From assembly GCF_019904295.1 (NCBI RefSeq), contig NZ_CP065359.1, positions 893,001-957,000 on the forward strand: a stretch of 64,000 bases of DNA, written 5' to 3'. This stretch comes from Ruegeria sp. SCSIO 43209 (GTDB lineage: Bacteria > Pseudomonadota > Alphaproteobacteria > Rhodobacterales > Rhodobacteraceae). Shown here in pieces: positions 54,299 through 62,284 of this stretch. Position numbers and translations under genes: made by a program. Numbering within the stretch: the stretch's first letter is position 1; each line of letters starts with the position of its first letter. The notes beneath the pieces were generated by a model. It did not search any database, was not told the DNA's origin, and was given only the letters and a program-made list of their open reading frames with translations.

Positions 54299-54841
54299 TC
54301 AGTAGCTATATGTCAGCCCTGTTCTGATCGCTTCGCGCAGCGATGTCTCAGCCCATGTGCCTTCGCCACCACGCGCCTTGATCTCGCGCCATTGTGCGAT
54401 GGCCAACTCGGTCTTGCCCTGGGTAACAAATCCCTGACCCATGTAGCTGCGGGCGAGGATGTTGTCGGGGTTGGATTCAATTGCTTTCTGGTAAAATGCG
54501 TCAGCCAGTTTCAGCTCACCCATCTTGCGATAGGTGAATCCCCAATAGGTCTGCACCCGATCATCATCTTGATCCATGATACGCAGAATGCCCTGAGCAT
54601 TTTCGTACTGCCCGTCGTAAGCCAACTCGCGCACGGCATCATACAGTTGGTCTTCGGTGAAATTTGTCTTGTTGGGTTTGACGCAGCGCCCGGCTGCCTC
54701 GTCATAAACGCGGCCAAACAGGCATTTCTTGGTGGTGTTTGTGGGCTTGGGCGGGCTGCTGTCCCCACCACCCGCAGCGATGGCCATGGGCGCGAAGGTA
54801 AAGGCCTGAAGAGCGATGGCCGAGGCTAGTACAAGACGCAT
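54299..54841 (-). CDS. Secreted TPR protein with a CxxG cysteine motif
   Basis: 180 residues. Signal peptide ending near AIAAG, then a short domain KKCLFGRVYDEAAGRCVK, and TPR repeats from about 66 (TYWGFTYRKMGELKLADAFYQKAIE, ARSYMGQGFVTQGKTELAIAQW). Periplasmic. The cysteine motif, C-x2-G-x2-(Y/W)-D-x5-C-(V/M)-K, recurs in the neighbouring 50-residue protein. Function unknown. Confidence 0.82.
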   Translation of the reverse strand: MRLVLASAIALQAFTFAPMAIAAGGGDSSPPKPTNTTKKCLFGRVYDEAAGRCVKPNKTNFTEDQLYDAVRELAYDGQYENAQGILRIMDQDDDRVQTYWGFTYRKMGELKLADAFYQKAIESNPDNILARSYMGQGFVTQGKTELAIAQWREIKARGGEGTWAETSLREAIRTGLTYSY

Positions 54842-54945
54842 TTTCCTACTCCGTTGTCAAAGAGACTTGTTACAATCATAGCTTGATCTTCAGAAAAGCT
54901 AACGATTGACTGATCGCTTTTATTCACAAGCAGGAAATAAAAATG

Positions 54946-55098
54946 TCAGCTATTGACGATTTTCATGCAGCTTTGGCTTTCGCTGTCCCAAATTGTGCCT
55001 TCAGCACAGGACTGGGTTTGCTTGGTGTTACCGTTACAGGCAAATCCGGCGGTGCCCGCACAGATAAGAGCAATTGCGCATAGAGCAGTTCGTAGCAT
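54946..55098 (-). CDS. Small secreted cysteine-motif protein
   Basis: 50 residues from the ATG at 55098 (AAAGGA upstream). Signal peptide ends near AGFA, then a mature chain of about 30 residues with the motif CAEGTIWDSESQSCMK, closely matching KKCLFGRVYDEAAGRCVK in the next gene. Four cysteines are present in the whole chain, two inside the motif. It ends 104 bases upstream of the TPR gene, on the same strand. Confidence 0.65.
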   Translation of the reverse strand: MLRTALCAIALICAGTAGFACNGNTKQTQSCAEGTIWDSESQSCMKIVNS

Positions 55099-55166
55099 CG
55101 AGTTTTCCTTTCGCGGAAACTGTGCCAACAGATTAACCGATTTTTGCCAATCTGGCAAAGACACAA

Positions 55167-55200
55167 GGCCCGGCTGCATTGAGCAAACCGGGCCAAGTTT
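55167..55200 (-). terminator. Probable purB terminator
   Basis: GGCCCGG near 55168 and CCGGGCC near 55188 form a hairpin between purB and the small secreted gene. The U-run is imperfect on the minus strand (TTGTGTCTTT). Confidence 0.45.
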
Positions 55201-55221
55201 TTAGCACTGTTTGAGTTTGAA

Positions 55222-56526
55222 TTATTCGCCGAATACGCGGGCGAAAATCGTATCTACATGTTTGGTATGGTAGCCGAGATCGAATTTCTCTTCGATTTCT
55301 TTCGGGCTCAGCGCGGCGGTGACATCGGCGTCGGCCAACAGTTCCTCTTTGAAGTCGGTGCGATGCTCCCAGACTTTCAGCGCGTTGCGCTGAACCATGG
55401 CATAGGCATCCTCGCGGCTTACACCTGCTTGGGTCAACGCCAACAGCACTCGTTGGCTCATGACAAGACCGGGGAACTTGTTCATGTTCTCGATCATGTT
55501 CTCGGGGAAGATCAGCATCTTGTCGATTACACCGGTCAATCGCGCGAGTGCAAAGTCCAGCGTGATAGTGGCATCCGGCCCGATCATGCGTTCGACCGAG
55601 GAATGCGAGATATCGCGCTCGTGCCACAGCGCCACGTTCTCCATCGCCGGGATCACGGCCGCACGCACCATGCGCGCAAGACCGGTCAGGTTCTCGGTCA
55701 GCACCGGGTTCTTCTTGTGCGGCATCGCGGATGAGCCTTTCTGACCCATCGAGAAGAACTCGGCCCCCTCCAGTACTTCGGTACGCTGCATGTGGCGGAT
55801 TTCGATAGCGATGTTTTCGATGCTGCTGGCGATAACACCCAGTGTGGCGAAGAATGCGGCGTGACGGTCGCGGGGAATGACCTGCGTGCTGATCGGTTCA
55901 GGCACCAGACCCAGCTTGTCGCAGACATGCTCTTCAACCTGCGGGTCGATATTCGCAAACGTCCCGACCGCGCCGCTGATCGCTCCGGTGGCGATTTCCG
56001 CGCGGGCATCGCGCATCCGGGACAAGTTGCGGTCCATCTCGGCATAGAAGCGGGCAAAGGTCAGGCCCATCGTGGTGGGTTCGGCATGGATACCGTGGCT
56101 GCGACCGATGCGAACGGTGTCTTTATGCTCGATCGCGCGGCGTTTCAGGGCAGCCAACAGACCTTCGAGGTCTGCAATCAGCAGGTCGGCGGCGCGGGTC
56201 AGTTGCACATTGAAGCAAGTGTCCAGCACGTCCGAGGAGGTCATGCCCTGATGCACGAAACGAGCTTCCTCGCTACCAACATGTTCGGCCAGATGGGTCA
56301 GGAAGGCGATGACGTCGTGTTTGGTGACGGCTTCGATCTCGTCGATACGGGCGACATCAAACTCCACATCCTTGGCTTTCCACACGGCCTCGGCGTTTTC
56401 ACGCGGGATCACGCCTAGATCGGCCATGGCGTCGCAGGCGTGCGCCTCGATCTCGTACCAAATGCGGAACTTGCTCTCGGGTGACCAGATGGCGACCATG
56501 TCGGGGCGTGAATAGCGGGGAATCAT
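55222..56526 (-). CDS. purB: Adenylosuccinate lyase
   Basis: 434 residues from the ATG at 56526; a longer in-frame start is rejected. Cleaves SAICAR and adenylosuccinate in purine synthesis. Signature GSSAMPHKKNP, and earlier GRSHGIHAEPTT with the catalytic histidine. Standard length. Divergent from the DUF6314 pair. Confidence 0.95.
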   Translation of the reverse strand: MIPRYSRPDMVAIWSPESKFRIWYEIEAHACDAMADLGVIPRENAEAVWKAKDVEFDVARIDEIEAVTKHDVIAFLTHLAEHVGSEEARFVHQGMTSSDVLDTCFNVQLTRAADLLIADLEGLLAALKRRAIEHKDTVRIGRSHGIHAEPTTMGLTFARFYAEMDRNLSRMRDARAEIATGAISGAVGTFANIDPQVEEHVCDKLGLVPEPISTQVIPRDRHAAFFATLGVIASSIENIAIEIRHMQRTEVLEGAEFFSMGQKGSSAMPHKKNPVLTENLTGLARMVRAAVIPAMENVALWHERDISHSSVERMIGPDATITLDFALARLTGVIDKMLIFPENMIENMNKFPGLVMSQRVLLALTQAGVSREDAYAMVQRNALKVWEHRTDFKEELLADADVTAALSPKEIEEKFDLGYHTKHVDTIFARVFGE

Positions 56527-56614
56527 TGGCGGCAGCACCTTTTTATGATTGGGATGAGGCGTTGGCGCGGGGTTTAGCCGCGCATTGACCAAGGAACAAG
56601 GCGCGAGTGCTGGG

Positions 56615-56947
56615 ATGAGACGGTTTGCCCTGATTTTATTGCTTTGGCCCGGATTTGTGGCCGCCGACGAGTTTCAGCAACTGACGGGTGATGAGATTCT
56701 GATGGCGCTTGCTGGCAAAAAGCTCGACTATGGCGAGGGGATCACCCAGACCTTCGATAGCAATATGCAAACGCAGTACTTTTCAGGCCGCCCAAGTTCG
56801 GGACGATGGGCCGTTCGTGATGATCGCTATTGCTCGGTCTGGCCGCCTTCGGATTTCTGGGCTTGTTATGATGTTGAGCAAAGCGGTGAAACCATCCGGT
56901 TTGTGGATGATTTAGGCAATACAACTGACGGAATCTATTTGAAGTGA
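56615..56947 (+). CDS. Small secreted protein, unknown
   Basis: 110 residues from the ATG at 56615. Signal peptide MRRFALILLLWPGFVAADE, cleavage near 17. Mature part has a two-cysteine pattern (RYCSVWPP, WACYDVE) and GKKLDYGEG at the start of the domain, similar to lipocalin-like or DUF995-like secreted domains. It overlaps the next gene by 4 bases. Confidence 0.7.
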   Translation: MRRFALILLLWPGFVAADEFQQLTGDEILMALAGKKLDYGEGITQTFDSNMQTQYFSGRPSSGRWAVRDDRYCSVWPPSDFWACYDVEQSGETIRFVDDLGNTTDGIYLK

Positions 56948-57366
56948 GCCTGCCCAGAAATATTTATGATTTCCAGGGGGTTTGGGACCTGAGCCGCCTC
57001 ATCCGGGACGAGCGTGCAGGCCAGATCATTCAGGCCGAGGGTAAGGCAGAGCTACGGCAAGATACCCAAGGGTTGGTCTATGATGAGACGGTCACGCTGC
57101 GTGTTCCGGGGCAGCCTGCAATGACGGGAACGCGTCGATACCTTTGGCGCGACGCCGGTGATCGGATCGCTATCCATTTTGATGATGATCGGTTTTTTCA
57201 CGCACTCAAACTTGGCCAAACCCGCGTCAAGGATCATCACGATTGCCCGCCGGACAGCTATGATGCAGACTATGATTTCTCAGGATGGCCGCGCTGGACA
57301 GTCCGCTGGAATGTATCAGGACCGCGAAAATCCTATGAAATGGAGACCAAATACGCGCTGCGATAG
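56944..57366 (+). CDS. DUF6314-family protein
   Basis: 140 residues, GTG start overlapping the preceding stop (GTGA). A beta-rich lipocalin-like domain: FQGVWDLSRLIRDE at the start and YDFSGWPRWTVRWNVSGPRKSYEMETKY at the end. Found as a short family in Rhodobacterales. Function unknown; the coupling to a secreted protein is the only context. Confidence 0.78.
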   Translation: MSLPRNIYDFQGVWDLSRLIRDERAGQIIQAEGKAELRQDTQGLVYDETVTLRVPGQPAMTGTRRYLWRDAGDRIAIHFDDDRFFHALKLGQTRVKDHHDCPPDSYDADYDFSGWPRWTVRWNVSGPRKSYEMETKYALR

Positions 57367-57377
57367 CGTAATCATCT

Positions 57378-57409
57378 TGCAGCAACGGCCCGGAACGGGC
57401 ATTGCTGCA
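57378..57409 (+). promoter_or_regulatory. Long hairpin before bioY
   Basis: TGCAGCAA pairs with TTGCTGCA (57378-57385, 57402-57409) and the inner GCCCG-GAA-CGGGC (57388-57400) extends the stem. No T-run follows. It ends 32 bases before the bioY start and may be a leader regulatory structure or a terminator of the DUF6314 gene. Confidence 0.45.
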
Positions 57410-57441
57410 TGTGCAAATAAGTCCGAATGTGGAGAAATGAG

Positions 57442-58029
57442 ATGAACGCAAACGTACTGGCCAATGCTTTTGGCCCGCGTGAGGGGACGGCGCTGCGCGT
57501 CAAGCAGGTGGCTCTGGTTGCCCTGGGTATCGTTGCTCTGGCCGTTGCAGCCAAAATCAAAGTGCCGATGTGGCCGGTTCCGATCACCATGGGCACATTC
57601 GCCGTTCTGACCATCGGCACCGCCTATGGCGCGCGCCTTGGCCTGATCACGATGCTGGGTTACCTGCTGGTTGGTGCTCTGGGCTTTGACGTGTTTGCGG
57701 GTTCCTCGGCCGAAAAATTCGGCCTGACCTACATGATGGGTGGCACCGGTGGCTATCTGGTCGGTTACCTGATGGCGACCATTCTGCTGGGCGCACTGGC
57801 CGCGCGCGGCTGGGATCGTTCGGTCGGCAAGCTGGCGCTGGCGCTGGTGCTGGCCAATGTCCTGATCTATGTGCCGGGCCTGCTGTGGCTGGGTCAGCTG
57901 TATGGCTGGGACAAGCCGATCCTGGAATGGGGTCTGACACCGTTCCTGCTGGGTGACGCAATCAAGCTGGCGCTGGCCGCTCTGCTGATCCCTGGCCTGT
58001 GGAAGCTGCTGGGCGACGCACGCACCTGA
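57442..58029 (+). CDS. bioY: Biotin transporter BioY
   Basis: 195 residues from the ATG at 57442, with GGAG 8 bases upstream. Six membrane helices; family features KVPMWPVPITMGTFAVLTIGTAYG and MMGGTGGYLVGYL. The S-component for biotin uptake, active alone or with an ECF module. No bioMN genes follow. An intrinsic terminator ends the gene. Confidence 0.93.
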   Translation: MNANVLANAFGPREGTALRVKQVALVALGIVALAVAAKIKVPMWPVPITMGTFAVLTIGTAYGARLGLITMLGYLLVGALGFDVFAGSSAEKFGLTYMMGGTGGYLVGYLMATILLGALAARGWDRSVGKLALALVLANVLIYVPGLLWLGQLYGWDKPILEWGLTPFLLGDAIKLALAALLIPGLWKLLGDART

Positions 58030-58053
58030 TAGCGCGCTCTTGCGCAAGACACA

Positions 58054-58088
58054 CCCGCGTTCGGAGCTTTCCGGACGCGGGTTTTTTA
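58054..58088 (+). terminator. Intrinsic terminator of bioY
   Basis: CCCGCGTtCGGA-gctt-TCCGgACGCGGG followed by TTTTTT. Confidence 0.85.
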
Positions 58089-58168
58089 TTGTCTGCAGAA
58101 CAGGATACTGGACAAAGTCAAACTGCATGGGCAACCTGACATCAGAAAACTGATCAGGTTATTGAGAT

Positions 58169-58726
58169 ATGCGTATTTTGTTAAGCTTGGCGCTTGCTGC
58201 AAGTGCCGTGACTTGGTTGGCTGTAACGCCTGTGCAAGCTGACACACCGGTGACCTACACCGATGAAGGGCGCGCCCTGTTCCGCTTTGAGGTTCCCGAC
58301 TTCTGGACATTGCGTACCGGTGGCCCGCGTGAAATCGAGGATACCAATCTGGGCGATGCCCGTGCGGTTTCGCGCGTCATGGGGATCAGACCGGTGACCG
58401 ACGATAATGTCTGGATGGGCTTCGTCTCACCATCACGGGTTTCCAGCATTCAGGGCGGGCTGAGCTATCTTGAGGATATCGACAAATTCCTCGTCAAAGA
58501 CCCGACCGTGACCAGCACCAGCAATACAAGGATTGGTGGGCGGCCAGCCCACGTTATTCGAGGCACCGGCAATCGGGATGGGCGAGGCGTAAACTTTACC
58601 GCCACCGTGATTGACCTGCCGCGTGACCGTGTTGCGATAGGGGTTGCGATCCTGCGTGACGGGGCCGACCCGTCTTATGTTGATGCCTTGAACGCCGTTT
58701 TCGCGTCGTTCCGGTCTTTGCAGTAA
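58169..58726 (+). CDS. Secreted protein of unknown function
   Basis: 185 residues. Signal peptide ending near TPVQA (about 24), then a single domain: FRFEVPDFWTLRTGG, MGIRPVTDDNVWMGFVSP, and the tail VDALNAVFASFRSL. The pattern resembles periplasmic proteins seen as singletons in Rhodobacterales. No family assigned. Confidence 0.68.
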   Translation: MRILLSLALAASAVTWLAVTPVQADTPVTYTDEGRALFRFEVPDFWTLRTGGPREIEDTNLGDARAVSRVMGIRPVTDDNVWMGFVSPSRVSSIQGGLSYLEDIDKFLVKDPTVTSTSNTRIGGRPAHVIRGTGNRDGRGVNFTATVIDLPRDRVAIGVAILRDGADPSYVDALNAVFASFRSLQ

Positions 58727-58736
58727 GGAGGCTCGG

Positions 58737-59087
58737 ATGACTCGCAAACTGTTAAAACGGTCTGTTCTGGCGCTGGGGTTGAGTACTGCAACGTTTACAT
58801 TGTCCGCCTGCGATGGCGTGTCCGTCGGGGTAGGGTATGGCGTTGGGTATGACCCGTTCTACGACTCGATGCTGTGGAATGATTACTACCACGACCGTAA
58901 CGTGAATGTAGATGTTGACATAAACCGCCCAGACCGGCCCGACCGCCCCGATCGACCGGTTCGTCCGACCCCTCCACCGCGGCCAAAGCCACCGATCGCC
59001 AAACCGCCGTCGCGTCCGCATCCCCCGGTGGCGCGTCCTCCGACGGCACGGCCACCAATTCACCGACCCTCACCGAGGCGCCGTTAG
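58737..59087 (+). CDS. Proline-rich lipoprotein with RPD repeats
   Basis: 116 residues. Lipobox TLSAC, lipidated Cys25, a Gly/Tyr/Asp-rich stretch (FYDSMLWNDYYHDR), then N-V-D repeats and three RPD units from 64 to 73, and a long Pro/Arg-rich tail with repeated RPP and KPP. Ten bases after the previous gene. Low-complexity composition argues for a surface or linker role; no enzymatic domain. Confidence 0.65.
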   Translation: MTRKLLKRSVLALGLSTATFTLSACDGVSVGVGYGVGYDPFYDSMLWNDYYHDRNVNVDVDINRPDRPDRPDRPVRPTPPPRPKPPIAKPPSRPHPPVARPPTARPPIHRPSPRRR

Positions 59088-59089
59088 AA

Positions 59090-59113
59090 AAAGGGGGCAA
59101 AAGCCCCCTTCAA
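59090..59113 (+). terminator. Hairpin terminator
   Basis: GGGGGC-AAAA-GCCCCC immediately after the lipoprotein stop, weak T-run on the plus strand and A-run (GAAAAAG) on the other side, which gives a T-run for the convergent OsmC-fusion gene as well. Confidence 0.7.
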
Positions 59114-59142
59114 TCATTATCATAAGCTGACAAAGGTGGTTT

Positions 59143-60357
59143 TCAGTCCAGCAGCTCAGTCGTGATATGGGCCGAGCCTTCAAGGGTTCGGTGCACGGGA
59201 CATTTATCTGCGATCTCCAATAGCTTAGCACGTTGCGCGGCATCCAGCGGCCCTTGTAGCCGTATCTTGCGGCGGAACTGATCGACCTTGCCATCGCTGG
59301 CCAGTCCGGCGTCCTGCGCGTGTACCTTGTCGTGGCAGACATCGACGGTGATACCTGTCAGCGGCCATTTCTTGCGCCGCGCATACATGCGAATGGTCAT
59401 CGAGGTACAGGCGCCCAATCCCGAGGACACAAATCCATAAGGGGACATGCCTCGGTCCGTTCCTCCGTACGAAGCGGGCTCGTCAGCGACCGCATGGTGG
59501 CGCGGGCCGGACTGGATGTCTTGCAGGAACCCTGCCGGGTCTGCCTCGGTCACACGTACCACCCCCTCCGGGGCGCCGGGTGGCGGTGCGGGAGGGCAAA
59601 GTTTGACGTATCGAGAAACCCAAGCCGCAATGACATCCGCCGCATAGTCTGCATCTGCCGCACGCGTGATCAGATGGTCGGCATCGTCGAGCGTGACAAA
59701 ACTTTTGGGATGTTTCGCGGCCAGAAAGATGGTGCTGGCGTTGTCGATGCTTACGGTTTCGTCGCGCGGCGCGTGCAGGATGAGCAGGGCCGCCTTGAGT
59801 TCGGCGATGGCAGGGCTAAGCGCGGCCTCGGAGATGTCATCGACAAAAGCCTTGCCTACGCGGAACGGGCGACCGCCAAGCGAAACCTCTGCGCTGCCTT
59901 GCGCCTGAATCTCGGGCAGGGCGGCCTCGAAATGGTGTGATACGTGGCCCGGGTCAGCAGGCGCACCCAATGTGACGACCGCCTTGACCGACGGTATGCC
60001 AGCGCGTGCGCGCAGTACCGCAGCGCCACCAAGTGAATGGCCAATCAGCAGGGCGGGGGCCATGTTGCGGCCGGACAGGTAGTGCGCTGCAGCGATCAGA
60101 TCTTCGACATTTGAGGTGAATGTCGTATTCGCAAACTCTCCATCCGAGTGGCCAAGGCCTGTAAAATCAAACCTGAGCACGGCGATGCCCATCGCCGCCA
60201 AACGCGCCGAAATGCGCCGTGCGGCAGGTATGTCCTTAGAGCAGGTAAAGCAATGCGCAAACAAAGCCGTTGCCAGTACCGGCCCGTCCGGCAGATCAAG
60301 GCGCGCGGCCAATTGGCTGCCGTCGTGACCGGCGAAAGTAATGCGTTCGGTGGGCAT
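59143..60357 (-). CDS. Alpha/beta hydrolase-OsmC fusion protein
   Basis: 404 residues from the ATG at 60357; the longer in-frame extension is rejected. Residues 1-255 form an alpha/beta hydrolase with the nucleophile elbow GHSLGG and LFAHCFTCSKD near 34. Residues 270-404 form an OsmC/Ohr-like domain with cysteines in GLGACTSMTIRMYARRK and DKCPVHRTLEG. The fusion is known in several proteobacteria. OsmC domains reduce organic hydroperoxides. The fusion suggests ester release then detoxification of an acyl peroxide, but that is inference. Confidence 0.9.
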   Translation of the reverse strand: MPTERITFAGHDGSQLAARLDLPDGPVLATALFAHCFTCSKDIPAARRISARLAAMGIAVLRFDFTGLGHSDGEFANTTFTSNVEDLIAAAHYLSGRNMAPALLIGHSLGGAAVLRARAGIPSVKAVVTLGAPADPGHVSHHFEAALPEIQAQGSAEVSLGGRPFRVGKAFVDDISEAALSPAIAELKAALLILHAPRDETVSIDNASTIFLAAKHPKSFVTLDDADHLITRAADADYAADVIAAWVSRYVKLCPPAPPPGAPEGVVRVTEADPAGFLQDIQSGPRHHAVADEPASYGGTDRGMSPYGFVSSGLGACTSMTIRMYARRKKWPLTGITVDVCHDKVHAQDAGLASDGKVDQFRRKIRLQGPLDAAQRAKLLEIADKCPVHRTLEGSAHITTELLD

Positions 60358-60611
60358 GATGAATCCTTGGTGGTCCGGGTTTCGACAATACTGTGTGCTG
60401 TGTGCGGTTCTCTCAACCCTTGTGTCAGTGGCGTAACGGGAAGGTGAGGGGGAGAGACCACATAGCCCTTGGCGCGTCGCATCAATGCATTGTTGGGGTT
60501 GGTTTTTGAATATCAAAAAATGTGATGATAATTCGGATAAACATTCATTTTACTTATTTTTACTTGGACCCCAACTTGCAATCATCCTTCTTATCCAAAG
60601 CAGAGGTCAAA

Positions 60612-60806
60612 ATGGCACATACAACATCTGCACCGCTAAGCCCGACACTCCACGCCGGAGTTCTGTTGGCAATTCTCGTGACTGGTGCAATTGGTTTTGC
60701 ACTGGGACAAAGCTGGCCGCTGACCAATACGTCTGAGGACACGCCAACTCTCATCGCGCCTGAGGATTGGCACGGTAATGTCAGACGGTCCCACTGGTCG
60801 AACTAG
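60612..60806 (+). CDS. Small membrane protein
   Basis: 64 residues from the ATG at 60612 (AGAGG 5 bases upstream). One membrane helix (about 15-33: LHAGVLLAILVTGAIGFALG), then a short acidic-then-basic periplasmic tail. No family recognised. Preceded by an AT-rich 254-base region, unusual for this GC-rich window. Confidence 0.62.
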   Translation: MAHTTSAPLSPTLHAGVLLAILVTGAIGFALGQSWPLTNTSEDTPTLIAPEDWHGNVRRSHWSN

Positions 60807-60816
60807 GCCATAGCGC

Positions 60817-62160
60817 TTAGCCAGACCCCATCAACTGTGCGTCGAACGGATACTTCGTTAGGTTTTCATAGCCGTCTTCAGTGATCAGAACCTGATCTTC
60901 CAGCTTGATCGAGAAATCGCCGCCAACCTCGCCAACTGCCGCTTCGACGCACAACACCATTCCGGGTTCAAGTGGATAATCATAGGATCCCTCGACCGCC
61001 TTGTCGGGATAGGCTACCAAGGGCCATTCATCGCACAATCCAACTCCATGCATCAGGCAGCCGTATTTCTGTGCCTGAAACTTGTCATCCAGCCGATGGG
61101 CATTCGCAGTTAGTTCCGGGATCATGACGCCGGGCTTCAGCATTTCCATATTGGTCATGATATGCTCATGCGCGTGCTGCATGGCATAGATCATGTCGGG
61201 GCGCGGTTTTTGATCGCCGATCCACCAGGTTCGTGAGATGTCGACGCAAATGCCGTAAGACCCGATCAGGTCGGTATCGAACGCGATGATTTCATTTTGC
61301 CTCGTGATGCGCGGGCCGCATTCCTGAAACCAGGGATTGGTGCGCTGGCCCGAGGCAAGCAAGCGGGTCTCGATCCATTCACCACCGCGCCGGATGTTTT
61401 CAGCATGTAGCACTGCCCAAATGTCATCCTCGGATGTCTTCCCGTCTCCGACATTGACACGTGCGAAGCGCTCCATTTCGGCCACTGCGGTCTCGCAGGC
61501 GTGGCTGGCGCAGCGCATGGCGAGGATTTCGTCTGGGCCTTTGATGGCACGGGTTTTCTCGGTAAGCTCTTCGCCCTCCATCACCTCGAACCCCTGAGCC
61601 TCAAGCGCGCGCAGGCCGTGCAGCATGATCTTGTCGACACCCAGCCGCATGTTGCCGCCGCCGTGTTCTTCGATCAGGGCGCGCACCTCGTTTGAGAACA
61701 CATCTGCGGCAACGTCAATCTTGTCGCCCCGGTCGAAATAGAACAGATCGGCGCCCGAGCGCTGCTCGCGCACCAGCGGGTTGAATTTCGACAAGAACGG
61801 AGAGTTCTTGTAGTCCCAGATCACCATATACCCGTCAGCGCAAACCAGAACGGCCCGGAACGGGTTATGGGTATTCCAGAGCTGCATGTTGGTGCTGTCA
61901 GTCGCATAGCGGATATTCAGGGGGTCAAACAGCAGGATCCCGCCCCAATCGCGCTGCACGATGGCCTGAGTGAGGCGTTTCCAGCGGTATTTACGCATCT
62001 GTTCTAGTTTGGGCAGGCTAAGCCCGGCAGCGGCCCATTCGTCGAAGGCAAGCTGTGTCGGTCCGATCTCGATCCTGTCATTGTCGTTCGGTGTCCCGTC
62101 CCCGAGGGTGGCGCCCCGGGTCGGGTCAATCTTACGGGTGTCACGATATGGTGTGTTCAC
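60817..62160 (-). CDS. dddP: Dimethylsulfoniopropionate lyase DddP
   Basis: Cleaves DMSP to dimethyl sulfide and acrylate. 447 residues, M24-peptidase fold adapted to lyase chemistry. All metal ligands known from Ruegeria DddP fall at identical positions: Asp295 and Asp297 in FDTDLIG, Asp307, His371 in LMHGVGL, Glu406, and Glu421 in KLEDQV. The substrate-pocket residues Trp95, Tyr366 and Asp377 are also present. N-terminus MNTPYRDTRK is typical. This identifies the gene with near certainty and marks a marine roseobacter. Divergent from an N-demethylase-like gene. Confidence 0.97.
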   Translation of the reverse strand: MNTPYRDTRKIDPTRGATLGDGTPNDNDRIEIGPTQLAFDEWAAAGLSLPKLEQMRKYRWKRLTQAIVQRDWGGILLFDPLNIRYATDSTNMQLWNTHNPFRAVLVCADGYMVIWDYKNSPFLSKFNPLVREQRSGADLFYFDRGDKIDVAADVFSNEVRALIEEHGGGNMRLGVDKIMLHGLRALEAQGFEVMEGEELTEKTRAIKGPDEILAMRCASHACETAVAEMERFARVNVGDGKTSEDDIWAVLHAENIRRGGEWIETRLLASGQRTNPWFQECGPRITRQNEIIAFDTDLIGSYGICVDISRTWWIGDQKPRPDMIYAMQHAHEHIMTNMEMLKPGVMIPELTANAHRLDDKFQAQKYGCLMHGVGLCDEWPLVAYPDKAVEGSYDYPLEPGMVLCVEAAVGEVGGDFSIKLEDQVLITEDGYENLTKYPFDAQLMGSG

Positions 62161-62223
62161 GGTTGGACCTTTCTGCTTGCCTGCCCAACCTGCAAATCCA
62201 GATGCGCTGCGTCTTCTAGGTTT

Positions 62224-62247
62224 GCGACCGTCTTCTGGTCGCTTTTT
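62224..62247. promoter_or_regulatory. Inverted repeat and T-run in the dddP divergent promoter
   Basis: GCGACC-GTCTTCT-GGTCGC (62224-62242), then TTTTT and a further GACCG. Perfect 6-7-6 repeat. On the plus strand it reads like a terminator hairpin before the demethylase gene; on DNA it may be an operator shared by both genes. Confidence 0.45.
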
Positions 62248-62284
62248 GACCGACAGCGTCAGAGCAGGGTGCTATGCCTCGACT

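Noticed and set aside
57367..57441. BioR operator before bioY
   Set aside because: No TTATnnATAA-type site in the gap.
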